Assembly (NCBI RefSeq): GCF_000013665.1
Contig: NC_007912.1
Location: forward strand, 2,528,501-2,592,500
DNA from: Saccharophagus degradans 2-40
GTDB lineage: Bacteria > Pseudomonadota > Gammaproteobacteria > Pseudomonadales > Cellvibrionaceae
Direction: 5' to 3'
Length of the DNA: 64,000 nucleotides
Shown here piece after piece: positions 18,960-28,773 of the stretch (positions are counted from its first letter, which is position 1; the number at the start of each line of letters is the position of its first letter). Below the pieces are notes generated by a model. The model saw nothing but the letters and a program-made list of their open reading frames with translations. It was not told the origin of the DNA and did not search any database. Made by a program: the position numbers and the translations under genes.

Positions 18960-19778
18960 ATGAACATGCAATTAGGTAGCCCTGTAAGCGTACACCCTAT
19001 TCCCATATACCAAGGTAACTATGTGTGGGTAATGCGCCACACCTCGCAAAACAGTGTAGTTGTGGTGGACCCAGGCAGTGCAAGTGAAGTTATCGAGTAC
19101 ATTACGCAGCACGAGCTGACTATTGCGTCGATAATTATCACCCATAGCCACTGGGATCACGTAACGGGTATTGCAGAGCTTTGTGCCAATCTTCAACTTT
19201 GGCGTGACGAAGAACCAGTAGTTTATGGCCCAAGCGTTATACAGGATGTTACCCATCCAGTTGAAGATGGCGACCGGATTGAGCTATGTAAGGGCGTCGA
19301 TGTGCCCTCCCTGCAAGTTATTGCTACACCAGGCCATATGCCTGAGCACCTATCCTACTTACTACCCCTTACCACACCTAAACTCTTTTGTGGTGACACT
19401 CTCTTTTCATGCGGTTGTGGGCGTATTCTTCAAGGCACCCATGAGCAGTTGCGTACCAGCCTAGATGCCATCAGCGCGCTACCTAGCCAAACAGAGGTTT
19501 ATTGCACGCACGAATATACCCTCACAAACATTAAATTCGCACGTACTGTTGAGCCACAATCACAGGCGCTAATCGACTATGAGCAACGCGTACGCAGCTT
19601 GCGTAAAAACGATCTACCGAGCATTCCAACCACCATTGAGCGAGAAAAAGCCTTAAACCCTTTTTTGCGTTACAAGGAATTATCTATACAGCAGGCTGTC
19701 GAAAACCACTTGCGGCTCAAGGGCTTAACGGCCGCAGATGTTTTTAAGCATTTGAGACTTTGGAAAGATTCATTTTAA
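18960..19778 (+). CDS. gloB: Hydroxyacylglutathione hydrolase (glyoxalase II)
   Basis: GloB hydrolyses S-lactoylglutathione to lactate and glutathione, the second step of methylglyoxal detoxification. The 272-residue metallo-beta-lactamase-fold protein keeps the metal ligands in THSHWDH (~residues 60-66; the middle His of the usual THHHxDH is Ser, which is not a ligand), the distal ATPGHMPEH (~122), FCGDTLFSCGCGR, and YCTHEYT with the ligand His. The C-terminal substrate-binding domain ends with ALNPFLR. ATGs at 18960 and 18966 are both possible. It is divergent from the yafS-like gene and followed by mltD, the gene order usual in gammaproteobacteria. Confidence 0.94.
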   Translation: MNMQLGSPVSVHPIPIYQGNYVWVMRHTSQNSVVVVDPGSASEVIEYITQHELTIASIIITHSHWDHVTGIAELCANLQLWRDEEPVVYGPSVIQDVTHPVEDGDRIELCKGVDVPSLQVIATPGHMPEHLSYLLPLTTPKLFCGDTLFSCGCGRILQGTHEQLRTSLDAISALPSQTEVYCTHEYTLTNIKFARTVEPQSQALIDYEQRVRSLRKNDLPSIPTTIEREKALNPFLRYKELSIQQAVENHLRLKGLTAADVFKHLRLWKDSF

Positions 19779-19796
19779 AGCGAGTTTCCCCACCGG

Positions 19797-19831
19797 AAAG
19801 CCACAAACCTCTCGGTTGCTTTTTTAGCCTT
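19797..19831 (+). terminator. Weak terminator-like hairpin after gloB
   Basis: AAAGC...AACC pairs with GGTT...GCTTT with a bulge on the left arm and runs into six Ts. It is imperfect, so some read-through to mltD is possible. Confidence 0.4.
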
Positions 19832-19964
19832 TCCCTTTAAACTGACGCCACTTTCCACCTAAGAGAAAGGTCGATTAAGCCGTAAAAGGCCAAGACTAGT
19901 AGCCAACCCGATGGCATACGTAACAGCGTGTGGCACGTAAGTTCTAAGAGTAAACAATAAAATT

Positions 19965-21596
19965 ATGCAAATTACGTTATTTTCTCGCACTTTTGCGCGA
20001 ACCACTCCGCTAGTCGCACTATTAGGTGTATTAATTGGCTTTCAAGGATGCGCTTATACTAAAAACGAAGCCGAATCTGAGCTTGTTATCGTATCAACTC
20101 CAGAAGAGCAGCTAGAAGCTGATATTGCTGAGCACTCGCTCGATGCTGAACCATTAGACGTCCCCGAAGCCGACGAGCCAATTGTAGAGTCAGAATTTAC
20201 CCTTTGGGATCGAATCCGAGCTGGCTACCAACTAGAAATCCCCCAAGACAAAAGAATCGACCAAGAACGTAATTGGTATGGCAAACACCAAAGCTACCTA
20301 GATAGAGTCACCGATCGCGGTGAGCGTTACCTCTACTATATTGTTGGCGAATTAGAACGCCGCAACATGCCTACGGAATTTGCTTTGCTTCCTATAGTAG
20401 AAAGCGCATTTGACCCCTTTGCCTATTCCCATGTAACGGCTTCTGGCATGTGGCAGTTTATGCCCCGCACAGGGCGAAGCTTGGGCTTAAAGCAAAACTG
20501 GTGGTATGACGGTCGCAGAGACGTGGTTTTATCTACCAATGCAGCGCTCACCTACCTAGAAAAACTACATAAGCATTTTGATGGCGACTGGCTGCTGGCA
20601 ATGGCAGCGTATAATAGCGGTATTGGTAATGTTTCTCGGGCAATTAAACGCAATGAAAAAGCCGGTAAACCCACCGATTTTTGGAACCTAAAACTCCCCA
20701 GAGAAACTCAAGCATACGTACCTCGGCTACTGGCTATTAGCCAGCTAATTGGCGCACCAGAAGATTACGGCTTAACACTGCGCCCAATTCCCAACCAACC
20801 GTATTTCGAAGCCGTTGAAGTGGGGTCGCAAATAGATTTGGCTCAAGCGGCAGAGCTTGCCGAAATAGATATGGATGAGCTATATCAACTTAATCCTGCC
20901 TTTAATCGCTGGGCGACAGACCCTACCGGCCCGCACACTTTATTGGTGCCTTACGCCTCAGCGAACTCATTCAAAGAAAAGCTAGCCGGCATTCCGCCTG
21001 GCAAACGAATCACATGGGATAGATACACTATCGCGTCCGGTGATTCCCTCTCTACTATCGCTGCAAAATACAAAGTAAGCGTAGATTCACTAAAAAGCAT
21101 AAATGGTTTGCGAAATAACAACATTCGCGCGGGAAAGACTCTATTGGTGCCTATTGCTGCTAAAAAAGACGAGCACTACACACAAAGCATTGTGCAACGC
21201 ATCCAAAACAGACAATCCTCAGGCGGTAAAAGCGGCAACTCAACCAAAGTTGAGCATATAGTACAAAGCGGCGACAGCTTCTGGTCTATTGGTAAAAAAT
21301 ACGGTGTTACCCCAAGCAAAGTTGCACATTGGAACAACCTTGCCCCAGCGGACCTTATCAAACCGGGCCAAACTCTCGTTATTTGGACCAAGGCCGAAGC
21401 TAGCACTGCGTCCAACAACGCTGTTGTTAGAAAGCTCTCGTACAAGGTAAGGCGCGGAGATTCCCTGCATCGTATAGCTGACAAATTCAAAATAAACGTG
21501 AGCGACATATTGCAGTGGAATCAAGTCGACACCAAGAGCTATTTACAGCCAGGTGATACGCTAACACTTTTTGTGGATGTGACTAAAACTAACTAG
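19965..21596 (+). CDS. mltD: Lytic murein transglycosylase D with three LysM domains
   Basis: MltD cleaves peptidoglycan glycan strands from the periplasmic side of the outer membrane. The 543-residue product has an N-terminal signal ending in a cysteine at residue 29 (GFQGC, a weak lipobox). The SLT domain follows, with the catalytic Glu in PIVESAFDPFAYS (~145), then SGMWQFMPRTGRSLGL and MAAYNSGIGNV. Three LysM peptidoglycan-binding repeats lie at ~353-396, ~430-473 and ~492-536, each starting with a GDS motif. The domain order matches the MltD family, where two or three LysM repeats are usual. It follows gloB and converges on the HDOD gene with a gap of nine bases. Confidence 0.95.
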   Translation: MQITLFSRTFARTTPLVALLGVLIGFQGCAYTKNEAESELVIVSTPEEQLEADIAEHSLDAEPLDVPEADEPIVESEFTLWDRIRAGYQLEIPQDKRIDQERNWYGKHQSYLDRVTDRGERYLYYIVGELERRNMPTEFALLPIVESAFDPFAYSHVTASGMWQFMPRTGRSLGLKQNWWYDGRRDVVLSTNAALTYLEKLHKHFDGDWLLAMAAYNSGIGNVSRAIKRNEKAGKPTDFWNLKLPRETQAYVPRLLAISQLIGAPEDYGLTLRPIPNQPYFEAVEVGSQIDLAQAAELAEIDMDELYQLNPAFNRWATDPTGPHTLLVPYASANSFKEKLAGIPPGKRITWDRYTIASGDSLSTIAAKYKVSVDSLKSINGLRNNNIRAGKTLLVPIAAKKDEHYTQSIVQRIQNRQSSGGKSGNSTKVEHIVQSGDSFWSIGKKYGVTPSKVAHWNNLAPADLIKPGQTLVIWTKAEASTASNNAVVRKLSYKVRRGDSLHRIADKFKINVSDILQWNQVDTKSYLQPGDTLTLFVDVTKTN

Positions 21597-21605
21597 CGGT
21601 TAGCG

Positions 21606-23036
21606 TTACTGCTTCCGCCCCTTCGACGATAACAGGTTCAAGCTCGCTTGAGCCTGATTTGAAAAGTGCTTAAAACTTTCAAACTGATCTTCACTTAGCC
21701 TGCCACCAAAATTCCATCTATCGGCATAGAATAACGCCACTTTTCTATCATCTATTTGCAAAGTAGATACAAAAGAAGGAAAACGCCCCACAATGGTAAT
21801 CAAATCGTTGGGGTAAAGGTTCGATTGGCTTGCAATGGCATCTTGCGTAAACCAATGGTTGCCGCCTTTTTCCATAGCGTGGGTAAATATGCTTTCGCTA
21901 TACGGCCCTACATCAAACATAAAGCTTGAACGCCAGTGCTCTGTGCCCTCGCCCAGCATGTATTTGGCCTGTAATTTGCGCTTTTTAATAAAGGCTATAA
22001 CAACTCGTTCTAACCCAATGCCCCGGTGCATACCCTCCACAACCATCTGAAAGATAGTGTTTACATCCATGCGCTCATAGGTTGCGTTAGATAAATCCCG
22101 CAAAATGTTAAGCTGCAGCATGGCATCGCCCTTAAGAATCTTGCTAGCGGGTTTGGATTTTTTGGGAACCTTCGAGCGACTGCTAGGAATAAGTGGGCAT
22201 GCTTCGTTAACACCAAAGTCCAATGCTACTTCCGCCGCTTGATCTGCACTATTTTTGATCATTGTTTCAGATTGATCATCAGAAATACCAAGCAGCTCCG
22301 ACACTTCCGCAACCACCTTTTTAACCTGCGGGCTATCCCAGCCAAACAGCGCTGCACGACTAATGCGCTCACCGGTTACCACAGCTTTTACAACATCAGA
22401 TGACTGCTCTGAAGGTGATAACACCTGCTCGAGCGTCTCGCCGAGCTTCCAGTGACGAGCCAATTCTTTGGTTACTGCTTTAAAGGAGGTGCCAAGCTGT
22501 GTCTCCATCGCCTGACGGCGCACGCGCATATCATCATTTATGAGGGCTTCGTTTTCGGGGTTCATCTCCTGCGCGGCCCAAAACGCCATCTCACCAAGGT
22601 TATAAAGTAAGCCAGCAATAAAAGCCTCTTCAGCTGCGTCGCTGTCTAATTTTAAAACAATGTTGCGCGCTTGGGTCGCAGCATGAAAGCCTTGTGCCAT
22701 TAAATCCAGCACGCGTTGCTTAGACTTGCCCGTAAGCAACGAATCTATTAACAATAAGGAGATACAAATGGCCCGCATTCCTTTTAAACCAATTAAAACC
22801 ACTGCTCGGCTTACTGTATTTATACGCGCCTTGCCATAGTTGTACTGCACACTGTTAGCTACCCGCAACACATGCGAGGTTAGGTTTGCGTCGCGTAAAA
22901 TCACTTCGGCCATTTGGTTAACATCGGCTTCTTCGTCACCTGTTATTGCGTTTAATTCAACAATAACATTGTTCAAAACTGGGGTGTTTTGCGTGCGTAA
23001 CTTTGTAACCCAATGGGACAAACCTTTATTTGCCAT
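21606..23036 (-). CDS. HDOD-GAF domain signalling protein
   Basis: The 476-residue cytoplasmic protein has an N-terminal HDOD domain (~residues 15-215; the segment NVIVELNAI, then ILRDANLTSHVLRVANS and VSRAVVLIGLKGMRAICISLLL is typical). It has a C-terminal GAF-like domain (~310-465, from LRDLSNATYERMDVNTIF). HDOD proteins lack the HD phosphohydrolase residues and act as signalling scaffolds, for example in motility and cyclic-di-GMP networks. The specific role here is unknown. The frame begins at a TTG (23063), but the ATG at 23036 gives the family-like start MANKGLSHWV and is preferred. The gene has its own ~290-base upstream region. Confidence 0.85.
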   Translation of the reverse strand: MANKGLSHWVTKLRTQNTPVLNNVIVELNAITGDEEADVNQMAEVILRDANLTSHVLRVANSVQYNYGKARINTVSRAVVLIGLKGMRAICISLLLIDSLLTGKSKQRVLDLMAQGFHAATQARNIVLKLDSDAAEEAFIAGLLYNLGEMAFWAAQEMNPENEALINDDMRVRRQAMETQLGTSFKAVTKELARHWKLGETLEQVLSPSEQSSDVVKAVVTGERISRAALFGWDSPQVKKVVAEVSELLGISDDQSETMIKNSADQAAEVALDFGVNEACPLIPSSRSKVPKKSKPASKILKGDAMLQLNILRDLSNATYERMDVNTIFQMVVEGMHRGIGLERVVIAFIKKRKLQAKYMLGEGTEHWRSSFMFDVGPYSESIFTHAMEKGGNHWFTQDAIASQSNLYPNDLITIVGRFPSFVSTLQIDDRKVALFYADRWNFGGRLSEDQFESFKHFSNQAQASLNLLSSKGRKQ

Positions 23037-23351
23037 GTATGCCAACCCGCTAAATCGCGTCAATCCAATTGTTCAAAATGCGCTCACTTAATGTGCGGTT
23101 CGCCGCTTTGAACTAAAAATGTAAATGCCTTTCAAATAGTGTAGTCTACGATGCCAAATGTGTCGGAAAATCACACACTTAGCACAAACAGCCTTTGCCT
23201 TATTGCGTACACAACTCGCACCGCCAAAGCGCTTATTTACGTGACCTAGACACGAATTTAACTACGTACAACAAAAGATAATTGGTTAAACTAAACCTTC
23301 GCATGCAAGCGACGACTACATTCAATAATGATATTTTCGGGGGCTAACACC

Positions 23352-25445
23352 ATGGCTGGGCACTGTAAAAATTTATCACCTAAATTTAATGCGCTATCAA
23401 AACTCAACACTGCCATGCTTAGTGCAGCGTTATTAGTTGGATTAAGCGCATGCAATCAAACCAAACAGCCTATTGACGAAAACTTAACCAGCCAAGCAGC
23501 TGCAGCAGAAAATGCTTGGTTTAGCCCAACCGATGCAGCCGCCGTAAGCTACTTAAATGAATGTAAGGCCGAATACACAACCGCTAGCGAGCTTTTTGAA
23601 ACCCTCCAAAATGCTACACCTGCAGCTAGCGACATGGCATTACTCGCAGAAATAGACAAACTAGACATAGTTATAGATCGAGTAATAAGCAAAGCCAGCC
23701 TATTTAGAAATGTTCACCCAAACGCCGCCCTGCGCGAGGCCGCCGATAACTGCCAACAAAAAGTTATCGAATTAATTACCGAAATAAACCTCTCCAAACC
23801 GCTGTACGCCAAAATAGCCAAAATCGACACAAGTCAATTAAGCGCGCTAGATAAACGATACGTAGAAGAACTTATTCAAGATTACAAGCGCTCTGGCGTA
23901 GACCTAGACGAAAAATCGCGCAACCGGATTCGCGCACTACAAGATGAAATTGTGGCACTAGGTCAAAGCTTTAACAAAAATATCCGCGAAGATGTACGCA
24001 GCATTAGCGTTAGCTCAACCAGTGAGCTTGAAGGCTTACCGCAAGATTACATAGACGCACACCCCGCCGGTGAAGACGGCAAAATAACCCTAACCACAAG
24101 TTACCCCGATTACATTCCCGTAATGCAATACGCTAAAAACGATGCATTGCGACTCGCGTTTTACAAAGAGTTTCGCAAACGCGGCTACCCTGCCAACGAA
24201 AAAGTGTTAAAAGACCTGTTAATAAAACGCGCAGAACTAGCGAAAATTTTGGGTTATAGCGATTACGCCAGTTACGTAACCGAAGATTTAATGATTAAAA
24301 CCCCAGAAAACGCCCGCAATTTTATAAACAAAATAAATGTATTAGCCAAAAAGCAAGCAAACGAAGAGTATCAACTGCTACTAAACCGCTTAAAGCAAAT
24401 AGCCCCCAATGCAACCCGCGTTGGCGACTGGCAAAAAACCTACCTTGAAGAACTAGTAAAAACAGAACAGTTCGATGTCGATTCACAAAAAATTCGAGAA
24501 TACTTTAACTACAATGCGGTAAGGGATGGCATCTTCGACCTTACCGAATCCATGTTTGGTGTAACCATAAAACCGTGGCAAACAGAGGTTTGGCACGAGT
24601 CTGTAGAAAGTTACGAAATGTGGGAGGGCGATCACCTTGTGGGTAAATTCTTCTTAGATATGCACCCCCGTGAAGGCAAATATAATCACGCGGCCGCTTT
24701 CGGTTACCAAGACGGCGTGAAAGGCGTTCAACCACCTATCCTCGCGCTAGTATGCAACTTTCCTAGCGGCACCGACTTAATGGAACACAGCCAGGTTGAA
24801 ACTTTTTTGCATGAGTTTGGCCACTTATTACACGGCTTGTTTGGTGGACATCAACCACGTATGTATTTCTCTGGCATTAAACCAGAACACGATTTTGTAG
24901 AGGCGCCCTCGCAAATGCTTGAAGAGTGGGTTTGGGATGCCGATACGCTTAAAACATTCGCCAAAAACGCCGCCGGCGAAACCATTCCAGACGACTTAAT
25001 TGCCAAAATGAATGCAGGCCGCAACTTCGGCCGCGCGCTGTTTACACGCCATCAAATGTTTTACGCCGCTGTTTCGCTTAACTATTACACCGGCGACCCT
25101 ACAGACATAGATCTAACCGAAACAATGAAAGCATTACAGAAAGAGTATTCGCCATATGCCTATGTTGAAGACACCTACTTTCACGCTAGCTTCGGGCACC
25201 TTTACGGTTACTCTGCCACCTATTACACCTATATGTGGTCTCTCGTTATCGCATCAGACATGTTTAGTGAGTTCGAAAAGGCAGGGCTGCGCAATCAGGA
25301 AGTAGCAACTCGTTACCGCGACACTGTGCTTGCTCCAGGCGGTAGTAAAGATGCAGCAGAAATGGTTGAAGATTTCCTTGGGCGCCCATATAGCTTTGAA
25401 ACCTTTGCTAAAGGCCTAAGCTCTGATAACGCTAAAGCGCACTAA
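23352..25445 (+). CDS. M3 family zinc metallopeptidase, lipoprotein
   Basis: The 697-residue oligopeptidase (thimet/Dcp/OpdA family, M3) has the zinc motif HEFGHLLHG starting near residue 487 and the downstream glutamate in the FVEAPSQMLEEW stretch. Unlike cytoplasmic OpdA it has a lipoprotein signal with lipobox GLSAC, so it should be anchored in the envelope and degrade peptides outside the cytoplasm. I chose the ATG at 23352, which follows a GGGGG run with good spacing; the ATG at 23328 has no binding site. It is the first gene of an operon with the oligopeptide transporter, 12 bases before the first binding protein, so peptide cutting and uptake are probably coupled. Confidence 0.92.
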   Translation: MAGHCKNLSPKFNALSKLNTAMLSAALLVGLSACNQTKQPIDENLTSQAAAAENAWFSPTDAAAVSYLNECKAEYTTASELFETLQNATPAASDMALLAEIDKLDIVIDRVISKASLFRNVHPNAALREAADNCQQKVIELITEINLSKPLYAKIAKIDTSQLSALDKRYVEELIQDYKRSGVDLDEKSRNRIRALQDEIVALGQSFNKNIREDVRSISVSSTSELEGLPQDYIDAHPAGEDGKITLTTSYPDYIPVMQYAKNDALRLAFYKEFRKRGYPANEKVLKDLLIKRAELAKILGYSDYASYVTEDLMIKTPENARNFINKINVLAKKQANEEYQLLLNRLKQIAPNATRVGDWQKTYLEELVKTEQFDVDSQKIREYFNYNAVRDGIFDLTESMFGVTIKPWQTEVWHESVESYEMWEGDHLVGKFFLDMHPREGKYNHAAAFGYQDGVKGVQPPILALVCNFPSGTDLMEHSQVETFLHEFGHLLHGLFGGHQPRMYFSGIKPEHDFVEAPSQMLEEWVWDADTLKTFAKNAAGETIPDDLIAKMNAGRNFGRALFTRHQMFYAAVSLNYYTGDPTDIDLTETMKALQKEYSPYAYVEDTYFHASFGHLYGYSATYYTYMWSLVIASDMFSEFEKAGLRNQEVATRYRDTVLAPGGSKDAAEMVEDFLGRPYSFETFAKGLSSDNAKAH

Positions 25446-25457
25446 GGGGACAAAATA

Positions 25458-27125
25458 ATGTTAAACCGTAAAAGCTTTGCTCGTAAAATTAATACACTAG
25501 CATTTTCTCTTACTGTTGCTTTCGCAGCGCTTTTAGTTGGTTGCAGCTCCGATAAAAGCACCAGCCAAGACCCAGAGCAAACTCTGCATATGGCCTTCGG
25601 CGCCGAGCCGCAAACGCTCGACCCTCATATGGCCGCAGGCGTACCAGATCTAAGACTGCTAGCAGCTATAATAGAACCCCTAGCAGAGCTAGACCCACAC
25701 ACCTTCGAAGCGGTGCCAGCACTTGCTAAAAGCTGGGATATATCTGAAGACGGTTTGGTTTATACGTTTCACCTGCGCGAAAATGCAAAATGGTCCGACG
25801 GTACACCTTTAACAGCGCAAGATTTTGTATTTAGCTGGCAGCGCATACTTTCACCGGCTATTGGTGGTTATTACGTACAAGACTATTACAACATAGTCGG
25901 CGCCGAAGATTTTAATACAGGTAAAAGCGAAGATTTCACCAGTGTGGGCGTAAAAGCCATAAGCAACCACGCCCTGCAATTTACTTTGCTAAAACCAGAC
26001 CCTCTGTTTGTCAAACGCATGGCACATGAAACAGTAGGCCCGGTGCAACCGGCAACTATTTTAAAGTTTGGTAACATAGACGACGCCACCTCAAAGTGGA
26101 CCCAGCCCCCTAACTATGTTTCTAACGGCCCATTTGTTATGACCCGCTGGGAAATTAACAAAGTGATAGTGCTAGAGAAAAACCCCCACTACTGGGATGC
26201 CGAAAACGTAAAACTAGAAAAAATTTACGCCTATCCCATTGAAGATATAGCCACAGAAGAGCGCATGTTTCGTTCCGGTCAAATTCATGTAGCGTGGGGC
26301 GGCCACATACCTACCGAAAAAATTGAAACTTATCAAAAAGAATCGCCAGAAAAAATCATCATTACTCCAATGTACGGCACTTATTTTTATATTTTTAATA
26401 ATCAAGTCGCCCCATTTGATAATGCCGATGTTCGCAGAGCTTTCACCTATGCGCTAGACCGTGAAATGCTAACCTCTAAAATTGCAAAAGGCGGTAAGCA
26501 ACCTGCTACCACGCTCAGTTTGCCTGTACCGCACTTCAACCCCGACTCGCCCATTGAGTATAACCCACAAAAAGCAGCGGAATATCTTGCTAAAGCGGGT
26601 TACCCCAATGGTGAAGGCTTTCCGCAAATTGCGCTGCTGTATAACACCGACGAATTACATAAAAAAATAGCCGTTGCCGCGCAGCAAATGTGGAAAAAAC
26701 ACTTAAACGTAAACATAACGCTTGAAAACCAAGAGTGGAAATTCTTTTTAGAAAACAGAAAGAATAAAACATTCACATTGGCGCGCGGTGGTTCTATTAG
26801 CACCTTTGCGGACCCAATTGATTTTCTGCAATCCTACATGACCGGTCACGGCATGAATGATTCAGACTATAGAAATTCAGATTTTGACGCGCTGGTTAAA
26901 AAAGCACTTTACGAACTAGACCCGGTAAAACGCGGGGCTTATTTGGAAGAAGCAGAAGAGCTTTTGCTCAATGAGGCTGCGATAGCGCCGGTATTAACCT
27001 ATACGGAAGTTTTCTTGAAAGCGCCCGAGGTTAAAAACGCCATTTTCAGCGCAACTGCAAGACCAAACTATAAGGATATTTATCTCGACTTTTCGACAGC
27101 AGCGCAACAACCACAAAGCGAGTAA
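25458..27125 (+). CDS. Oligopeptide-binding lipoprotein 1 (OppA/SBP_bac_5)
   Basis: This is a substrate-binding protein of an oligopeptide ABC transporter (SBP family 5, 555 residues). It has a lipoprotein signal with lipobox LLVGC, then the family pattern: GAEPQTLDPHMAAG near the mature N-terminus, ALAKSWDISEDGLVYTFHLR (~86-105), NAKWSDGTPLTAQDFVFSWQR, and NPHYWDAENVKLEKIY. AAGGGGAC precedes the ATG. It is followed nine bases later by a paralogue with the same layout, so the transporter has two binding proteins that may differ in peptide preference. Which peptides are bound cannot be read from the sequence. Confidence 0.92.
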   Translation: MLNRKSFARKINTLAFSLTVAFAALLVGCSSDKSTSQDPEQTLHMAFGAEPQTLDPHMAAGVPDLRLLAAIIEPLAELDPHTFEAVPALAKSWDISEDGLVYTFHLRENAKWSDGTPLTAQDFVFSWQRILSPAIGGYYVQDYYNIVGAEDFNTGKSEDFTSVGVKAISNHALQFTLLKPDPLFVKRMAHETVGPVQPATILKFGNIDDATSKWTQPPNYVSNGPFVMTRWEINKVIVLEKNPHYWDAENVKLEKIYAYPIEDIATEERMFRSGQIHVAWGGHIPTEKIETYQKESPEKIIITPMYGTYFYIFNNQVAPFDNADVRRAFTYALDREMLTSKIAKGGKQPATTLSLPVPHFNPDSPIEYNPQKAAEYLAKAGYPNGEGFPQIALLYNTDELHKKIAVAAQQMWKKHLNVNITLENQEWKFFLENRKNKTFTLARGGSISTFADPIDFLQSYMTGHGMNDSDYRNSDFDALVKKALYELDPVKRGAYLEEAEELLLNEAAIAPVLTYTEVFLKAPEVKNAIFSATARPNYKDIYLDFSTAAQQPQSE

Positions 27126-27133
27126 GTAGCCTA

Positions 27134-28768
27134 ATGATTAAAAACATCTGTTTTGTATTGCTTGCAACTACACTAATGTTTGTTAGCGCATGCAGCAAAA
27201 ATACATTAACCAATGTGGAAAAGGGCAACCGCGACAGCGAGCTTTATATAGCAAATGCCGACGAGCCCGAATCGCTAGACCCCCACGTTGCCAGTGGTAG
27301 CCCCGACGCCAATATTATTCTAGGCCTGTTTGAAGGCCTAGCTTCATTAGACCCGAAAACACTAGAACCCTCTGCCGGTGTGGCTACACACTGGGACATT
27401 TCTGAAGATGGAAAGGTGTATACCTTTTACCTAAGGGAAAACGCAAAGTGGTCTAATGGCGATAATGTAACCGCCCACGATTTTATCTATTCTTGGCGAC
27501 GTGCATTACAGCCAGCCTTAGCTGCAAAATTCGCCTACATGATGTACCCCATTAAAAACGCAGAGGCCTTCAACACTGGTAAACTCACCGATTTTAACGA
27601 AGTAGGTGTAAAGGCGTTAACAGACTACACACTCGAAATTACCCTTGCTCACCCCACCCCCTATTTTATTTTGCTGCTTGACCATCATTCTTTTTACCCT
27701 GTACATAAAGCAACTATTGAAAAGCATGGCGAAATAGACAACCCCAACACACTGTGGACACGCGCAGAAAACTTTGTGGGTAACGGCCCTTTTACTCTTG
27801 CCGAGTGGAAAATCAACCAACACATTAAACTAGCTAAAAACCCACACTACTGGGATGCCAATACAGTTAAGTTAAACGCCCTTCACTTTTTACCCATAAC
27901 CGATCAACAAGCGGAAGAGCGCGCATTTCGTACAGGCCAGGTGCACCTTACATATTCACCACAAATGGCTAACGAAAAAATAGCGACCTATAGAGATAAT
28001 CACCCTGATGTTTTTCAGGCCTACTATACCTACAGTAGTTATTACTACGTGTTTAATACCAAGCGAGCGCCCTTCGACAACATTAAAGTTAGGCAGGCGT
28101 TCTCTATGGCTATAGATAGGGAATCCATCACTAAAAACGTAACCAAAGGCGGCGAGATCCCGACTTTCTCGGTTATTCCACCAGACCCGCAAGGCTACAA
28201 ACCCAAAGCCTATTACGGTTACAACCCAGAAAAAGCCAAGCAGCTACTCGCACAGGCGGGCTACCCCAATGGCAAAGGGTTTCCTACCTTTTATATCCAC
28301 TACAATACGCTAGAAACCCACAAGAAAGTTGCGGTTGCGGTACAGCAAATGCTTAAAAATGTATTGAATATTGATGTGCAACTTCACAACGAAGAATGGA
28401 AGGTATACCTAAGTACGCAAAAAAATCACAACTTCGATGTAACCCGCCAAGCTTGGATTGCAGACTACGCTGACCCAAGTAACTTTTTTGAGATATTTTT
28501 ATCCTACGGCGGGAATAACCATTCGCAATGGGACAACAAACAATACGATGCGTTGGTAGAAGAAGCTGCGCGCACAATGGATTCCGCAAAGCGCTTTGAG
28601 TTGTTTGAGCAAGCCAACAAAATTTTGGCCGACGAAATGCCAATAATGCCTATTTATTTGTATTCAGACATCAACCTAGTGCAGCCCTATGTAAAGAATT
28701 GGCACCCCAACATTCTGCATAGGCACCACTACAAAACAGTTTATCTAGATCCACCAGAGGCACCTTAA
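27134..28768 (+). CDS. Oligopeptide-binding lipoprotein 2 (OppA/SBP_bac_5)
   Basis: This second SBP family 5 binding protein (544 residues) is clearly paralogous to the gene before it. They share DEPESLDPHVASGSPDAN, THWDISEDGKVYTFYLRE, NAKWSNGDNVTAHDFIYSW and NPHYWDANTVKLNAL. The lipobox is FVSAC. Divergence between the two is substantial across the peptide-pocket half, which suggests different ligands rather than a fresh duplication. It lies directly before oppB (5-base gap) in the same operon. Confidence 0.92.
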   Translation: MIKNICFVLLATTLMFVSACSKNTLTNVEKGNRDSELYIANADEPESLDPHVASGSPDANIILGLFEGLASLDPKTLEPSAGVATHWDISEDGKVYTFYLRENAKWSNGDNVTAHDFIYSWRRALQPALAAKFAYMMYPIKNAEAFNTGKLTDFNEVGVKALTDYTLEITLAHPTPYFILLLDHHSFYPVHKATIEKHGEIDNPNTLWTRAENFVGNGPFTLAEWKINQHIKLAKNPHYWDANTVKLNALHFLPITDQQAEERAFRTGQVHLTYSPQMANEKIATYRDNHPDVFQAYYTYSSYYYVFNTKRAPFDNIKVRQAFSMAIDRESITKNVTKGGEIPTFSVIPPDPQGYKPKAYYGYNPEKAKQLLAQAGYPNGKGFPTFYIHYNTLETHKKVAVAVQQMLKNVLNIDVQLHNEEWKVYLSTQKNHNFDVTRQAWIADYADPSNFFEIFLSYGGNNHSQWDNKQYDALVEEAARTMDSAKRFELFEQANKILADEMPIMPIYLYSDINLVQPYVKNWHPNILHRHHYKTVYLDPPEAP

Positions 28769-28773
28769 TAACA

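Noticed and set aside
18960-19778. Inactive GloB because THHH is THSH
   Set aside because: The changed histidine is not one of the metal ligands; the ligand His, His, Asp and His are all present.
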